The notes: generated by a model from the letters alone, not told the origin. 64,000 nt of DNA from Bacillus sp. ISL-18 (GCF_018613415.1 NZ_JAGGQG010000003.1:248001-312000); one strand, 5' to 3'. Numbered from the stretch's first letter, positions 35,125-44,199 are shown. Numbers and translations are program-made.

Positions 35125-35559
35125 TTGAAATTGGCTATTATGTGCGGGATGCCGCTAAGCGGAAAATCAACTTACGCGAGGATACTTCAAAGCCAAGGGT
35201 GGGTACGGGTATCTCTGGATGATATCAGGTTAGCTTTACATGGTGAAGTTTATAAAGCGGAAGCTGAACCGCTCGTGTGGGAAAGTGCTGAACTCATGGT
35301 AAGGTCATTACTAAAAAGTGGACATAAAGTGATTGTTGATACTACAAACAGGACGAGAGACCGTCGAAAAAGATGGATACGTGTCGCTAAGGAATTCGGG
35401 CTTACTTTAAAGATTTACTACGTTGATACGGATTATCAAACGTGTAAAGAACGAAATAAATCGGAGAAACGACTTTCTCAAGAGGTATTAAAACAAATTT
35501 ACAAGGAATTTCAGACACCTGATTCAGATGAGGGAAAAATCATTATGGTAAACGATTAA
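35125..35559 (+). CDS. P-loop kinase, polynucleotide-kinase-like
   Basis: A 144-residue single-domain ATPase. The Walker A motif is CGMPLSGKSTYAR near residues 7-19, SLDDIR follows as in the T4 polynucleotide kinase / zeta-like AAA_33 group, IVDTTN is the Walker B region, and KSEKRLSQEVL includes the lid arginines. It should phosphorylate a small molecule or nucleic-acid end; the substrate is unknown. The TTG at 35125 is taken as start because GGGAGAG lies 7 nt upstream; an in-frame GTG at 35104 lacks a site. It lies 42 bp upstream of the ROK kinase gene on the same strand. Confidence 0.75.
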   Translation: MKLAIMCGMPLSGKSTYARILQSQGWVRVSLDDIRLALHGEVYKAEAEPLVWESAELMVRSLLKSGHKVIVDTTNRTRDRRKRWIRVAKEFGLTLKIYYVDTDYQTCKERNKSEKRLSQEVLKQIYKEFQTPDSDEGKIIMVND

Positions 35560-35601
35560 GAGTAATAGAAGATAACCATGGCATAATTAGGAGGAAAAAA
35601 G

Positions 35602-36495
35602 GTGAGGAAGTATATTGCTTTTGATATTGGCGGGACAATGGTAAAGCATGGCGTATTAGTAGAGGATGGATCTATTCTTTCAAAAGGAAGCTATGATACC
35701 CCCTCTTCTAATCTAGAAAAATTTCTTGATAGGATGGTTCATACCATAAGGACCTATCAAAATAATCATAATGTGCTGGGGGTTGCTGTTAGTTTGCCGG
35801 GTTTTATTAATCCCGATACAGGATATTCAGAACAAGCAGGAGCTATAACAGCCTTAAATAATCAAAATCTTAAAAAGTTACTGGAAGCAAGGATTTCCCT
35901 GCCTGTTGAAATTGAAAATGATGGTAACTGTGCTGCTATTGCAGAAAAAATGAGTGGGAATGCAAAAAGATGTACAGATTTTATTTGTATGACGGTTGGT
36001 ACTGGAATTGGCGGCGGAATTTTTATAAATGGAAGACTTTTGCAGGGGCATAGTTTTCGAGGTGGCGAATTTGGATTTATGATTACGCAGTCATCAGGGG
36101 ATGCTATGCATAACAATGCTTCTACTACAGCCTTAATTCGTAACTATAAATATCTAAAGGGAATTAGTGAAGCAGAAAAAGTGGATGGCGAGACTATTTT
36201 TCAAAAAGCTGAACATGATTATTCAGTGAGAAGACTAGTTGATGATTGGATAAAAAACCTTAGTTATGGAATTTTCAACTTAGCGGCAACCTTAAATCCT
36301 CAAAAAATACTAATCGGCGGCGGGGTATTCGCTCAACAAGGTTTAATAAATCATATTAATCATCAACTTGACCAGCTTTATTGGTGGAAAGAAATTAAGA
36401 TACCAATCGAAAGTTGTAAGCATCAAAATGACGCTGGGATGATCGGTGCTATGTATCATTTTAAACAAAAGCAACGCAGAAGACGTACCCTTTAA
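35602..36495 (+). CDS. ROK-family sugar kinase
   Basis: A 297-residue ROK protein of kinase type (no N-terminal DNA-binding domain). FDIGGTMVKHGVL is the phosphate-1 motif, AVSLPGFINPDTG and IENDGNCAAIAEK hold the sugar-binding and catalytic Asp, and VGTGIGGGIFINGRLLQG is the phosphate-2 motif. The Cys-rich zinc motif (CxCGxxGC) of glucokinases is missing, as in BglK-type beta-glucoside kinases and some others. A GTG start is preceded by AGGAGG. It may phosphorylate a glucoside or amino sugar; the exact substrate is unknown. A weak hairpin (AAATAAG/CTTATTT) follows. Confidence 0.85.
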   Translation: MRKYIAFDIGGTMVKHGVLVEDGSILSKGSYDTPSSNLEKFLDRMVHTIRTYQNNHNVLGVAVSLPGFINPDTGYSEQAGAITALNNQNLKKLLEARISLPVEIENDGNCAAIAEKMSGNAKRCTDFICMTVGTGIGGGIFINGRLLQGHSFRGGEFGFMITQSSGDAMHNNASTTALIRNYKYLKGISEAEKVDGETIFQKAEHDYSVRRLVDDWIKNLSYGIFNLAATLNPQKILIGGGVFAQQGLINHINHQLDQLYWWKEIKIPIESCKHQNDAGMIGAMYHFKQKQRRRRTL

Positions 36496-36532
36496 GAAAA
36501 TAAGCAACGAACTTATTTTGATTTTGTAAAAA

Positions 36533-36558
36533 ATGGCAGTGGAGAAATTCACTGCCAT
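36533..36558 (-). terminator. Terminator of the sucrose operon
   Basis: ATGGCAGTG and CACTGCCAT form a perfect 9-bp stem with an 8-base loop, followed on the minus strand by TTTTTTAC. Confidence 0.85.
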
Positions 36559-36631
36559 CTGTCTCCTTCTCATAAAAATTATTCATCATTAATCGAGTTT
36601 TGAGATGATTCCTTGTTATCGCCAATTCCAT

Positions 36632-37609
36632 CTATTTTTGAAGTAATTGACTGATTTCTTTCTTTGTCGGAAGAGAGGAAATGGCCCCTTTACCAGCCGT
36701 TGTAAGTGCGCCACTTGCATTCGCAAAGGCAAGAATTTCCAAATAATGGTGATGTAAGATTTCTTCAAGGCTTTGTTGTCTAACATTTTTTTCTAACAGT
36801 TGATATAAAAATCCCCCTATAAAAGCATCTCCTGCGCCAGTGGTATCCTCTACATCCACTGTAAATCCGCCTGATTGATAGCGTTGGTCATTTGCATATA
36901 GTTCTGCACCTTGAGAACCTTTTGTAAATATGACAGCCCTTACGTCGCCAACAAATAAAGATTGGATGGCTTGGTCTATGTCTTGGATCCCTGTAATGAA
37001 CTCCAGCTCTTCATCTGATATTTTTAAAAGATGTGCGGTTGGAATAAATTCCAAAATGGTTTTTCTGCAATCTTCAGGATCTCTCCACAGTGGGAGCCGT
37101 ACATTTGGATCGAAGCTGATCAGACTTCCTTTAGCCTTTGCTAAATGAATGGCCTTAACATGTGCCTGCTTCATTGGACTTTCCACTAAATCGACAGAAC
37201 AGAAATGGAGAATATCCCCGTTATTAAACCAATTTTCCTCTATTTCATTCTCTTGAAGCAAAAGGTCAGCAGAAGGATTGCGGTAGAAAGAAAAATCCCG
37301 CTCCCCGTCAGAACGTAACGAGACGAAGGCAAGCCCAGTATTTGCCTCACTTGTTCTTAAAATTTTATCAGTATTTACACCAGCCTGCTGAAGCTGCTCT
37401 AAAAGAAAGTCACCAAAAGCATCGTTACCTAACTTAGTTATCATCGAAGACTTTCCCCCAAATTTCGCCACCGCTGCTGCAACATTTGCAGGAGCACCGC
37501 CAGGCGCCCGCTCAAATGCAGTCACATCTTTTAAGGCTCTTCCCTTTTGAAGAGGAATGAAATCGATTAATACCTCACCAATTGAATACATAGTTCTCAA
37601 GTTCTTCAC
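36632..37609 (-). CDS. scrK: Fructokinase (PfkB family)
   Basis: A 325-residue ribokinase-fold enzyme. GEVLIDFIPL at the start, GGAPANVAAAVAKFGG near residue 37, and the C-terminal signature DTTGAGDAFIGGFLYQL with the catalytic Asp are intact. It phosphorylates the free fructose released by sucrose-6-phosphate hydrolase to fructose-6-phosphate. It is the last gene of the scrA-scrB-scrK operon, 12 bp after scrB. The start taken is the GTG at 37609 behind AGAGG; an ATG six codons later is an alternative. A related kinase (326 residues) lies at 62.9-63.9 kb. Confidence 0.9.
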   Translation of the reverse strand: MKNLRTMYSIGEVLIDFIPLQKGRALKDVTAFERAPGGAPANVAAAVAKFGGKSSMITKLGNDAFGDFLLEQLQQAGVNTDKILRTSEANTGLAFVSLRSDGERDFSFYRNPSADLLLQENEIEENWFNNGDILHFCSVDLVESPMKQAHVKAIHLAKAKGSLISFDPNVRLPLWRDPEDCRKTILEFIPTAHLLKISDEELEFITGIQDIDQAIQSLFVGDVRAVIFTKGSQGAELYANDQRYQSGGFTVDVEDTTGAGDAFIGGFLYQLLEKNVRQQSLEEILHHHYLEILAFANASGALTTAGKGAISSLPTKKEISQLLQK

Positions 37610-37621
37610 CCCATCCTCTTA

Positions 37622-39091
37622 CTAAATGTCCCATTTACTCGCTTGAAATAATACTCTTCCACCTTCTGCAAAAAAGCGAATCTCCTTGCTGTCAGCATTC
37701 GGGAAAATTCGGCTTGTAAATACCTCTTCCCCGTCGTTTATAAAGATCTCAACAGAAGAGATATCCACAAAGAGGTGAAACTTTATTTTTGAGCCCTCCA
37801 TCGGGCACTTTCTCACTGTCCCATACGCTTCGCCAACTGGTTCCCCTGAAAAGGTGCGATCTAAAATAACCTTCTTTTGAGCGGTATCGTATTTAACAAC
37901 CGTTTTTTCCTGTTCTCCCGCCCTGAATTCAACACCGAAAGCCTCCGCATCAAAACTTTCAAACTCACATTCCATTTCATAAGATGTGCCATTAAAATGT
38001 TCGTAGACCTTCTTCTCATCAAAGATTACATCCCTTATGACGTAGAGCCGTTTGCGAAGTTTTTTAAGCTCCTTTACTGGCTGTTGAATGAGGTTCCCCT
38101 CCCGAATGGATAATTCTCTAGGTAATGTCAAACAATGGGCCCATCCACTTTTATCTGTCGGGTAATCAATTTCCGGAAGCCCCATCCATCCAACTAAAAT
38201 CCGCCGTCCGTCTGGGTCTAACATCGTTTGTGGTGCATAAAAATCGAAACCTCTATCTAATTCTTGAAAAGAGCCGTGTGTTAGGGTTCTATTTTTTAGA
38301 TCCAATGGTTCACCAAGTATATAACCAGATTGATAAATGTTTTGAAACTCATCTCCATCAGGGGTCAGTCCCTGAGGGGAAAAAATCAAAACACCCTGCC
38401 CCTGCAATTCCAAATAATCCGGACACTCCCACATATAGCCAAACGAGGGGAGACTGGTTTGCAATTCCCCTACAAAATTCCAACTCAGCAAATCCTCCGA
38501 ACGATATAACACGATACATCCGGTTTGATTTTCCCGCTGAGCTCCAATAACCGCGTAGAAGTGAATACCCTTTTTCCAAACTTTAGGGTCACGAAAATGA
38601 TCCGTATAGCCGCGAGGTACATCATAGATAACAGGCTTGTCCCATTTTTTAATTTCCCCCGTTTTATCCATAATTGCAAGGCATTGGTAAGGATGTCGCA
38701 TCCAATTCTCATCACGTGTATTCCCTGTATAAAGTAAATGCAATTTACCTTCATGTTCGACTGCACTTCCTGAATAGGCCCCATGGCTGTCATAATGATT
38801 CGTCGGTTCGATTCCGATCCCGACATTATCCCAATGAACCAAATCTTTTGACTTCGTATGGTACCAGTATTTCAAACCATGGACAGGTCCAAGCGGAAAC
38901 CATTGATAAAATAGGTGATATTCGCCGTTATAATATGAAAATCCATTCGGATCATTTAGTAGACCTGTTTCTGGCTGGATGTGAAAGGTTTGACGCCACT
39001 CACAGCCCATAACCTCTGATTGCAATTTCAAGAGTTCTTCCCTGCTTGCTTCTTCTATCCGGCGATAACGCTGCTCTTTTGTCCACACCAT
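37622..39091 (-). CDS. scrB: Sucrose-6-phosphate hydrolase (GH32)
   Basis: A 489-residue cytoplasmic GH32 enzyme. The nucleophile Asp is in LLNDPNGFSYYNGEYHLFYQ (about residue 46), the transition-state Asp in FRDPKVW, and the acid/base Glu in MWECPDYLEL. A C-terminal beta-sandwich follows (about 340-489). It splits sucrose-6-phosphate, made by the PTS transporter encoded upstream, into glucose-6-phosphate and fructose. AAAAGGAG precedes the ATG at 39091. The 63-bp gap to scrA holds a hairpin without a U-run, probably an mRNA-stability element. Confidence 0.92.
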   Translation of the reverse strand: MVWTKEQRYRRIEEASREELLKLQSEVMGCEWRQTFHIQPETGLLNDPNGFSYYNGEYHLFYQWFPLGPVHGLKYWYHTKSKDLVHWDNVGIGIEPTNHYDSHGAYSGSAVEHEGKLHLLYTGNTRDENWMRHPYQCLAIMDKTGEIKKWDKPVIYDVPRGYTDHFRDPKVWKKGIHFYAVIGAQRENQTGCIVLYRSEDLLSWNFVGELQTSLPSFGYMWECPDYLELQGQGVLIFSPQGLTPDGDEFQNIYQSGYILGEPLDLKNRTLTHGSFQELDRGFDFYAPQTMLDPDGRRILVGWMGLPEIDYPTDKSGWAHCLTLPRELSIREGNLIQQPVKELKKLRKRLYVIRDVIFDEKKVYEHFNGTSYEMECEFESFDAEAFGVEFRAGEQEKTVVKYDTAQKKVILDRTFSGEPVGEAYGTVRKCPMEGSKIKFHLFVDISSVEIFINDGEEVFTSRIFPNADSKEIRFFAEGGRVLFQASKWDI

Positions 39092-39154
39092 GTTTGTTAA
39101 CTCCTTTTAAGCAATGAAGGAGAATCAATTGATTCCCCCTTCACCTTTTATTCA

Positions 39155-40603
39155 TTATGCTGCCTGTTTTTCCACGTTCACTGAATTCTTCTTAGCATCC
39201 CTTTTGGCTAATACGATTGTTAACATGAATGCTATAACAATCGAGATGGCCATACCCATACAGTAGTAAGGGATGGAATTTGGCTTAATCGAAATAATAC
39301 CTGGAAGACCCGCTGCTCCCATTGCCACAGCTTTTACTTTAAAGAAAGTGACAAAGGCGGAGCCGACAGCTGCTCCACTAATCGCTCCGATAAACGGAAA
39401 TTTTAGCTTTAAGTTGACACCAAACATGGCAGGTTCTGTAATACCTAACAATGCGGAAATACCTGAAGCAGAGGCAATACTTTTCATCTTTTTGTCTTTC
39501 GTTATAAGAAAAACAGCAAGAGTTGCAGCTCCCTGAGCTACGTTTGACATGGCAGCTATTGGGAATAAGAACGAACCGCCTGTTTTGGCAATATCAGATA
39601 GTAATTGGGTTTCAACCGCTATAAAGCTTTGGTGCATACCTGTGATAACAATTGGACCATAGAAGAATCCAAAGATCCCGCCGCCAACAAATCCAGTCGT
39701 GTTATATAACCAAACAATTCCATCTGTAAAAAGGTTACCAGCAGATCTTGTAATTGGACCAACAAATGCGAATGTGAGTACCGCTGTTACAAGGATAGAA
39801 AGTAAGGGTGTTAATAAGTTATCCAACGCAGATGGAATAACTTTTCGTAAGTTTACTTCAATTTTCGCCAGGATAAAGGAAGAAGCTAGTACTGGTAATA
39901 CTGTTCCTTGATACCCTACTTTTTCAATTTCAAAGCCAAGTATATTCCATACAGGGACTTTATGGTCGATTAAAGCAGCTCCGTATCCATAAGCATTTAA
40001 CAAATCGGGATGAACCATAATCATTCCAAGTGCTGCTCCTAAAAAGGCATTACCGCCAAATCGCTTCGTAGCTGAGAAACCGATTAAAACTGGCAAGAAC
40101 ACAAAGGCAGCGTTTGCAAAGGTGTTAATCATGGCTGCTAAATCAGCGATACCTGGGTTCGCGTCGATTAACGACTTTCCAGCTATAAATAAATCTTTTG
40201 CGGTTAATAGGTTATTTAATCCCATTAAAAGACCGCCTGCAACGATAGCCGGGATGATCGGTACAAAAATATCAGATAACAATTTGATGAGCTGTAAGAG
40301 TGGATTTTGTTTTTTGACCCCTGCAGTTTTTACCTGACTTGTAGACATTTCGGAAATACCAACAAGATGAATGAAATGCTTATACACTTCATTCACAATT
40401 CCAGCACCTAGGATAATTTGGAATTGTCCCCCTGTTGAAAATGTTCCTTTAACCGTTTCAATAGCATCCAAATCAGCTGAATCAATCTTGTCTTCATCAT
40501 GTAATACTAAACGCAGCCTGGTGGCACAATGTGCAGCAGCAGATACGTTCTCTTTTCCTCCGATTGCAGCCAAAATGGCCACTGCAACTTCCTTGTGGTT
40601 CAT
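39155..40603 (-). CDS. scrA: Sucrose-specific PTS transporter EIIBC
   Basis: A 482-residue membrane protein. The EIIB domain (residues 1-90) has its phospho-Cys in AAAHCATRLRLVL, followed by a ten-helix EIIC domain with LSDIFVPIIPAIVAGGLLMG and GITEPAMFGVNLK. There is no EIIA domain, as usual for Bacillus sucrose EII proteins; a separate EIIA is encoded divergently at 42.06-42.52 kb. It imports sucrose as sucrose-6-phosphate. The ATG at 40603 is used, since AAAGGAG lies 8 nt upstream. Four scrR-type operators lie in the 180 bp before it. Confidence 0.9.
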   Translation of the reverse strand: MNHKEVAVAILAAIGGKENVSAAAHCATRLRLVLHDEDKIDSADLDAIETVKGTFSTGGQFQIILGAGIVNEVYKHFIHLVGISEMSTSQVKTAGVKKQNPLLQLIKLLSDIFVPIIPAIVAGGLLMGLNNLLTAKDLFIAGKSLIDANPGIADLAAMINTFANAAFVFLPVLIGFSATKRFGGNAFLGAALGMIMVHPDLLNAYGYGAALIDHKVPVWNILGFEIEKVGYQGTVLPVLASSFILAKIEVNLRKVIPSALDNLLTPLLSILVTAVLTFAFVGPITRSAGNLFTDGIVWLYNTTGFVGGGIFGFFYGPIVITGMHQSFIAVETQLLSDIAKTGGSFLFPIAAMSNVAQGAATLAVFLITKDKKMKSIASASGISALLGITEPAMFGVNLKLKFPFIGAISGAAVGSAFVTFFKVKAVAMGAAGLPGIISIKPNSIPYYCMGMAISIVIAFMLTIVLAKRDAKKNSVNVEKQAA

Positions 40604-40635
40604 CACTCATTCTCCTTTATCATAGCTTTTTGGTT

Positions 40636-40775
40636 GGTACCGGTTCCAATTCGCTGCAAAAAAATAAATAATAAATCCCAAAACAACGGAACCGGTTCCA
40701 AATTGTTTTAAAAATAAAATATGGAACCGGTTCTAATTAACTTCAAATTAAAAGGTTCCTTTTGGAACCGATTCC
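40636..40775 (-). promoter_or_regulatory. Four scrR operators upstream of scrA
   Basis: GGTACCGGTTCC (40636-40647), GGAACCGGTTCC (40688-40699), GGAACCGGTTCT (40723-40734) and GGAACCGATTCC (40764-40775) are perfect or near-perfect 12-bp palindromes of the LacI/ScrR type. Spacings between centres are about 52, 35 and 41 bp. Together they should allow cooperative repression of scrABK. Confidence 0.85.
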
Positions 40776-40782
40776 ATACGTA

Positions 40783-41778
40783 TTATAATTTATGATTATA
40801 TAAGTTGTCAACGCTTTCCCTTTCAATTATTTTATATTTAGAAAAAATAACTGGGGGCAGATCTTCACTGCTCAACAGTCGAACCATGCTTTGAGCTGCC
40901 ACTTGCCCAGCGTCTCTATAATAAAACTTAACAGTGGTTAAACTAGGGTGTACAATTTCTGTTACTTCATACCCGCCGAACCCTGTAATCGACAAATCCT
41001 CTGGGATCCTGATCCCTTTTAAATGGGCAGCTTTTATTGCACCCAGAGCGATGTTATCGGTAGCACAAACGATTAAAGATGGGTTAAATTCGTCAATAAT
41101 TTGGGGTACTATGGTGATGGATTCAGCCATTCTAAAACTTGTTTCATAGTATTTAACTTCACAGCCCCGAGCCTCTTGGATGGCTTTTCTAAAGCCTTCC
41201 TTTCTCTTCACTCCTACCGCTATATCCTTTTCTGTGACACCTAAATAGGCAATTTTCCGATGGCCTTTAGACAAGATATACCTGCCCATATCATACCCTG
41301 CCTCATAATCATTATGAATGACACTATATACCTCTTTATGCTCTTGTCCAACAAGCAATATTGGAATTTGCAGCTGTTGAAATGCTTCAAAATGCGTATC
41401 CGTAATTTGTGTGGCCAATAAAATAATTCCTGCGACCTTTTGCCTAGCCATTGTGTATATATTTTCAATTTCACGGTCCAGATCCTGGCTAGTATTTGAA
41501 ATTAACATTTGGTAATTTAGTTCCCTAAGCTGTTGGTCAATTCCTATTAACGTCTGCGACGTAGCATAAGAATCCAGCCTGGGCACAATGGTCCCAATAA
41601 TATTCGGTTTCTTTGCCTTTAAACTTTGGGCAAATGTATTGGGGATATAACCAGTTTCTTTTATCACTCGTTCAATCTTTTTTTTCGTTAATTCACTGAC
41701 AGATCCACCATTTAAGTACCGGGAAACCGTACTCTTGGCAACACCAGATAATCGGGCAATGTCTGCAATAGTTTTCAT
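40783..41778 (-). CDS. scrR: Sucrose operon repressor (LacI family)
   Basis: A 331-residue LacI/GalR regulator. The helix-turn-helix and hinge helix are at the N-terminus (MKTIADIARLSGVAKSTVSRYLNGG), followed by a periplasmic-binding-protein-like sensor (about 60-331). It is the likely owner of the GGAACCGGTTCC operators found on both sides of the gene. The ATG at 41778 is chosen because the HTH begins there. It ends only 8 bp before the distal operator upstream of scrA. A cre-like sequence lies inside its last codons. A degenerate operator near 41.82 kb suggests self-control. Confidence 0.9.
   Translation of the reverse strand: MKTIADIARLSGVAKSTVSRYLNGGSVSELTKKKIERVIKETGYIPNTFAQSLKAKKPNIIGTIVPRLDSYATSQTLIGIDQQLRELNYQMLISNTSQDLDREIENIYTMARQKVAGIILLATQITDTHFEAFQQLQIPILLVGQEHKEVYSVIHNDYEAGYDMGRYILSKGHRKIAYLGVTEKDIAVGVKRKEGFRKAIQEARGCEVKYYETSFRMAESITIVPQIIDEFNPSLIVCATDNIALGAIKAAHLKGIRIPEDLSITGFGGYEVTEIVHPSLTTVKFYYRDAGQVAAQSMVRLLSSEDLPPVIFSKYKIIERESVDNLYNHKL
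40806..40819 (-). promoter_or_regulatory. Candidate cre site within the scrR 3' end
   Basis: GGAAAGCGTTGACA on the minus strand matches the cre consensus at all but one fixed position. It lies in the last codons of scrR, about 200 bp upstream of scrA, so CcpA could repress the operon or act as a roadblock. Confidence 0.5.
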
Positions 41779-41821
41779 CGTTTCATCCCCATTTTCATAT
41801 AGCAAAATTATATATTTTATT

Positions 41822-41833
41822 TCAACCGGTTAA
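41822..41833. promoter_or_regulatory. Degenerate scrR-type operator before scrR
   Basis: TTCAACCGGTTAAA (core CAACCGGTTA) lies about 45 bp upstream of the scrR start codon and shares the ACCGGT centre of the other operators. Confidence 0.45.
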
Positions 41834-41991
41834 ATTTTAATCATTTTTCCAGGTTATTTAATTTAGAGTAATTTATTTTAGTATAAATCATTTTCTCCAT
41901 TATGATAGTCAATTAGAATAAAACGGTTGAACTTTTTCCTGCTGTTCCTTAAAATAAAATTGAATATTATTTCTATCTGCTAATTATTTTT

Positions 41992-42003
41992 GGAACCGGT
42001 TCC
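41992..42003 (+). promoter_or_regulatory. scrR operator upstream of the EIIA gene
   Basis: A perfect GGAACCGGTTCC palindrome lies 53 bp before the start codon of the EIIA gene, linking that gene to the sucrose regulon. Confidence 0.85.
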
Positions 42004-42056
42004 TTTCTGCGAACTATTTTAGCACAGTAAAAATAATCATTAAGGTGGTTTTACAC

Positions 42057-42521
42057 ATGTTTAAAAATTTATTTAAAAAGAAGACGTCTGAAAATGATCC
42101 ATTTATCTTACAACCGTTAGAAGGACAACTGCTCCCAATTGAATCTGTTCCAGATCCTGTTTTTTCACAGAAAATGATGGGAGATGGCTTTGCCATCCAG
42201 CCAACAAAGGGAACGGTAGTTTCGCCAGTTGATGGGAAAGTCATTAGTGTATTCCCAACTAAACATGCTGTGACCCTTGTCGATCATAATGGAAGGGAGA
42301 TTTTAATTCATGTAGGAATGGAGACCGTCAGCTTAAAAGGTGAAGGATTCACTGCCTTTGTTAAAGATGGGCAAACAGTAAAAAAAGGACAAAAGCTGCT
42401 CGAGGTTGATTTTGAATTGATTAAAGATAAGGTTCCATCCATTATTACCCCAGTAGTATTTACAAACTTAAGTGATAATGAAAAAATCATCCATGATGAA
42501 CAGGGAATCAGAATTAGTTAA
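42057..42521 (+). CDS. PTS EIIA component, glucose type
   Basis: A 154-residue soluble EIIA of the Crr type: [30 protein letters not shown], then [13 protein letters not shown] with the phospho-His near residue 83. It carries the phosphate from HPr to an EIIB. Divergence from scrR and a perfect scrR operator upstream point to service of the sucrose EIIBC, which lacks its own EIIA. Bacillus EIIBC sucrose transporters often borrow EIIA-Glc, so a dedicated, co-regulated EIIA is a neat local arrangement. AAGGTGG lies 8 nt before the ATG at 42057. A strong terminator follows. Confidence 0.88.
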   Translation: MFKNLFKKKTSENDPFILQPLEGQLLPIESVPDPVFSQKMMGDGFAIQPTKGTVVSPVDGKVISVFPTKHAVTLVDHNGREILIHVGMETVSLKGEGFTAFVKDGQTVKKGQKLLEVDFELIKDKVPSIITPVVFTNLSDNEKIIHDEQGIRIS

Positions 42522-42529
42522 TCCTGTTT

Positions 42530-42558
42530 AGCCTCTCTTAAATTTTAAGAGAGGCTTT
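42530..42558 (+). terminator. Terminator after the EIIA gene
   Basis: AGCCTCTCTTAAAA and TTTTAAGAGAGGCT form a long perfect stem directly followed by TTG. Confidence 0.85.
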
Positions 42559-42590
42559 GTTAGAGCTGACATAGCAAGAATCACTCCATG

Positions 42591-43118
42591 TTAGTTCTCT
42601 GTATGAGTTAATTGCTTCTTCTTCTTTAATAAGATCAAATAATAGAAAATGTAATAGGCAAACATAATCAGCAATAATCCTGCTGTCCAAGAACTTCCAA
42701 CTGCTGCACTGATGTTTTGATAACTAGACGGTTGTTGGTTTGATACGGACGTTGTTAGAATCCCGGAAGTATACATACGATAAAATCGGTAGATCAATCG
42801 AGCTAAAAAGATAAAGGTAACTGTACTTCCAATCAAGGTATTGGGGCGGTAGTAGTAATGCTTTTCCCGCTTTTCAAACGTTGTTAATGAAGCCCCATAG
42901 TAAGCGAGCAGAATCCCGGCTATAATCCCCACCACATCTGAAATTAAGCTGATTGGATGAGTAAGTCCTCCGGAGAAAAAAATCAGCCCAATTATAAAGA
43001 AAATACAGGTCCTGACCACTAATTTTCTTGGATTTAGTTCCTGCCAGCCAATATTTCGGCGTACCCTCCTATAGATAACGAAACAAAACAAAGCGATAAT
43101 GATGACGATAGAATACAT
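42591..43118 (-). CDS. CcdC-family membrane protein (DUF1453)
   Basis: A 175-residue protein with about five membrane helices, RRVRRNIGWQELNPRKLVVR between helices 1 and 2, and GILLAYYGASLTTFEKREKHYYYRPN in the middle, matching CcdC/DUF1453. The family is named from B. subtilis CcdC beside CcdA in cytochrome c maturation, but no direct function is known. No ccdA lies nearby here. TTGGAGG lies 7 nt before the ATG at 43118. Monocistronic. Confidence 0.78.
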   Translation of the reverse strand: MYSIVIIIALFCFVIYRRVRRNIGWQELNPRKLVVRTCIFFIIGLIFFSGGLTHPISLISDVVGIIAGILLAYYGASLTTFEKREKHYYYRPNTLIGSTVTFIFLARLIYRFYRMYTSGILTTSVSNQQPSSYQNISAAVGSSWTAGLLLIMFAYYIFYYLILLKKKKQLTHTEN

Positions 43119-43262
43119 GTTTTACCTCCAATTTAGAAATAAGTAGTTAGCGAAGTATAATTTCCATATATATGTAACATATAACGTAAATATTTAGTAC
43201 ACAACCATTGTTTTTATCAAAATTCAGAAAATATGTATAATGAGATCAAAGGAGTGATAGGG

Positions 43263-43688
43263 TTGAGTTTGAACTTACGAGGTCACCATTTATTATGCGT
43301 CCATGGCTTTCGCGGCATGGGATATAGTCCTGAGTTTGTAAGGAAGATGAGCGCAATCGTCGAGCAAATCAGGGATGAGCAACAAGATTTCCCAATAAAG
43401 GTTGTCGCCGCACTTGATGATACTTGTTGTACGTGCCCCCATAAGGGAAAAACAACCTGTGAGGCAAGTGCAGGTTCCAATGAACATGTCCTAACAATGG
43501 ACCTTAATGTCATCCGTCAACTGGAATTAATCGAAGGGGCTGTCTATCATAAGTCCTATTTAGTTCAATTAACGGCAGAAAAAGTCAAACCAGAGGATTT
43601 GGATTATTTATGTAAGGGATGCTCCTGGCTTTCCTATGGAGTGTGCAAAGAGGGGATTGCCGATTTGCGGGAAAAGTATGTAAAATAG
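43263..43688 (+). CDS. DUF1284-domain protein
   Basis: A 141-residue protein with LRGHHLLCVHGFRGMGYSPEFV at the start, then CCTCPHKGKTTCE and CKGCSW...CKEGI. The Cys/His content suggests a metal-binding or Fe-S protein, typical of the DUF1284 family; its role is unknown. The TTG at 43263 is used because GGAG lies 8 nt upstream and the family begins at MSLxLRGHHLLC; the frame extends ten codons further without a site. Single gene. Confidence 0.78.
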   Translation: MSLNLRGHHLLCVHGFRGMGYSPEFVRKMSAIVEQIRDEQQDFPIKVVAALDDTCCTCPHKGKTTCEASAGSNEHVLTMDLNVIRQLELIEGAVYHKSYLVQLTAEKVKPEDLDYLCKGCSWLSYGVCKEGIADLREKYVK

Positions 43689-43920
43689 TAATGTGATTAT
43701 ATACGAGATTACTATAAGATGTCATCTCCAGACCCTGTTTAATCTTAGTTGATGCTGGTCAAAAATAGTTTTCTGTTATCATTTCGCAAAATATTTAGGC
43801 AGAGGGTTATTAGAATTTTTGAACTGCATCATTTTCACTCTATCTTTTTAAAAATAGTGAGAATATTTCTTTCTTATTAGGAAATCTTCATAAGAGAGAT
43901 GCTAATAAACTGGAAGGAAG

Positions 43921-44136
43921 ATGCTTGTGGCTAATCTAACTATTTATGTAAAAGAAGCTGTCAATGAACAGCCGATTCAATCACTGGAGTCTGTCCTTTC
44001 GCAGATCGAAGGTATTGAGAGAGCCTTGGTAGACACTGCGGACGGTGAAGTGAAAATTGAATATAATGAAACCCAGGTCTCTCCTGAAAAAATTAGAGAG
44101 ACAGTTCTGCAACATGGATTAAATCTTCAGGATTAG
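43921..44136 (+). CDS. Small HMA-like (ferredoxin-fold) protein without CxxC
   Basis: A 69-71-residue protein with the beta-alpha-beta-beta-alpha-beta pattern of heavy-metal-associated domains: NLTIYVKE, then an amphipathic helix (SLESVLSQIEGIERALVD), GEVKIEYNE, and the closing helix SPEKIRETVLQHG. The CxxC metal motif of copper chaperones is replaced by VNEQ, so copper binding by that site is unlikely. A role in protein contacts or another ligand is possible. The ATG at 43921 overlaps the ribosome site; the GTG at 43927, 9 nt after GGAAGG, may be the true start. Confidence 0.65.
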   Translation: MLVANLTIYVKEAVNEQPIQSLESVLSQIEGIERALVDTADGEVKIEYNETQVSPEKIRETVLQHGLNLQD

Positions 44137-44166
44137 TTTATTGTTTAGGAGCTAACAGCTTACGCT

Positions 44167-44199
44167 AAAATCCCCCAAATTGTTAGTTTGGGGGATTTT
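44167..44199. terminator. Bidirectional terminator
   Basis: AAAATCCCCCAAA and TTTGGGGGATTTT form a 13-bp stem between the converging HMA-like gene (+) and the small gene at 44219-44392 (-). Confidence 0.82.
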
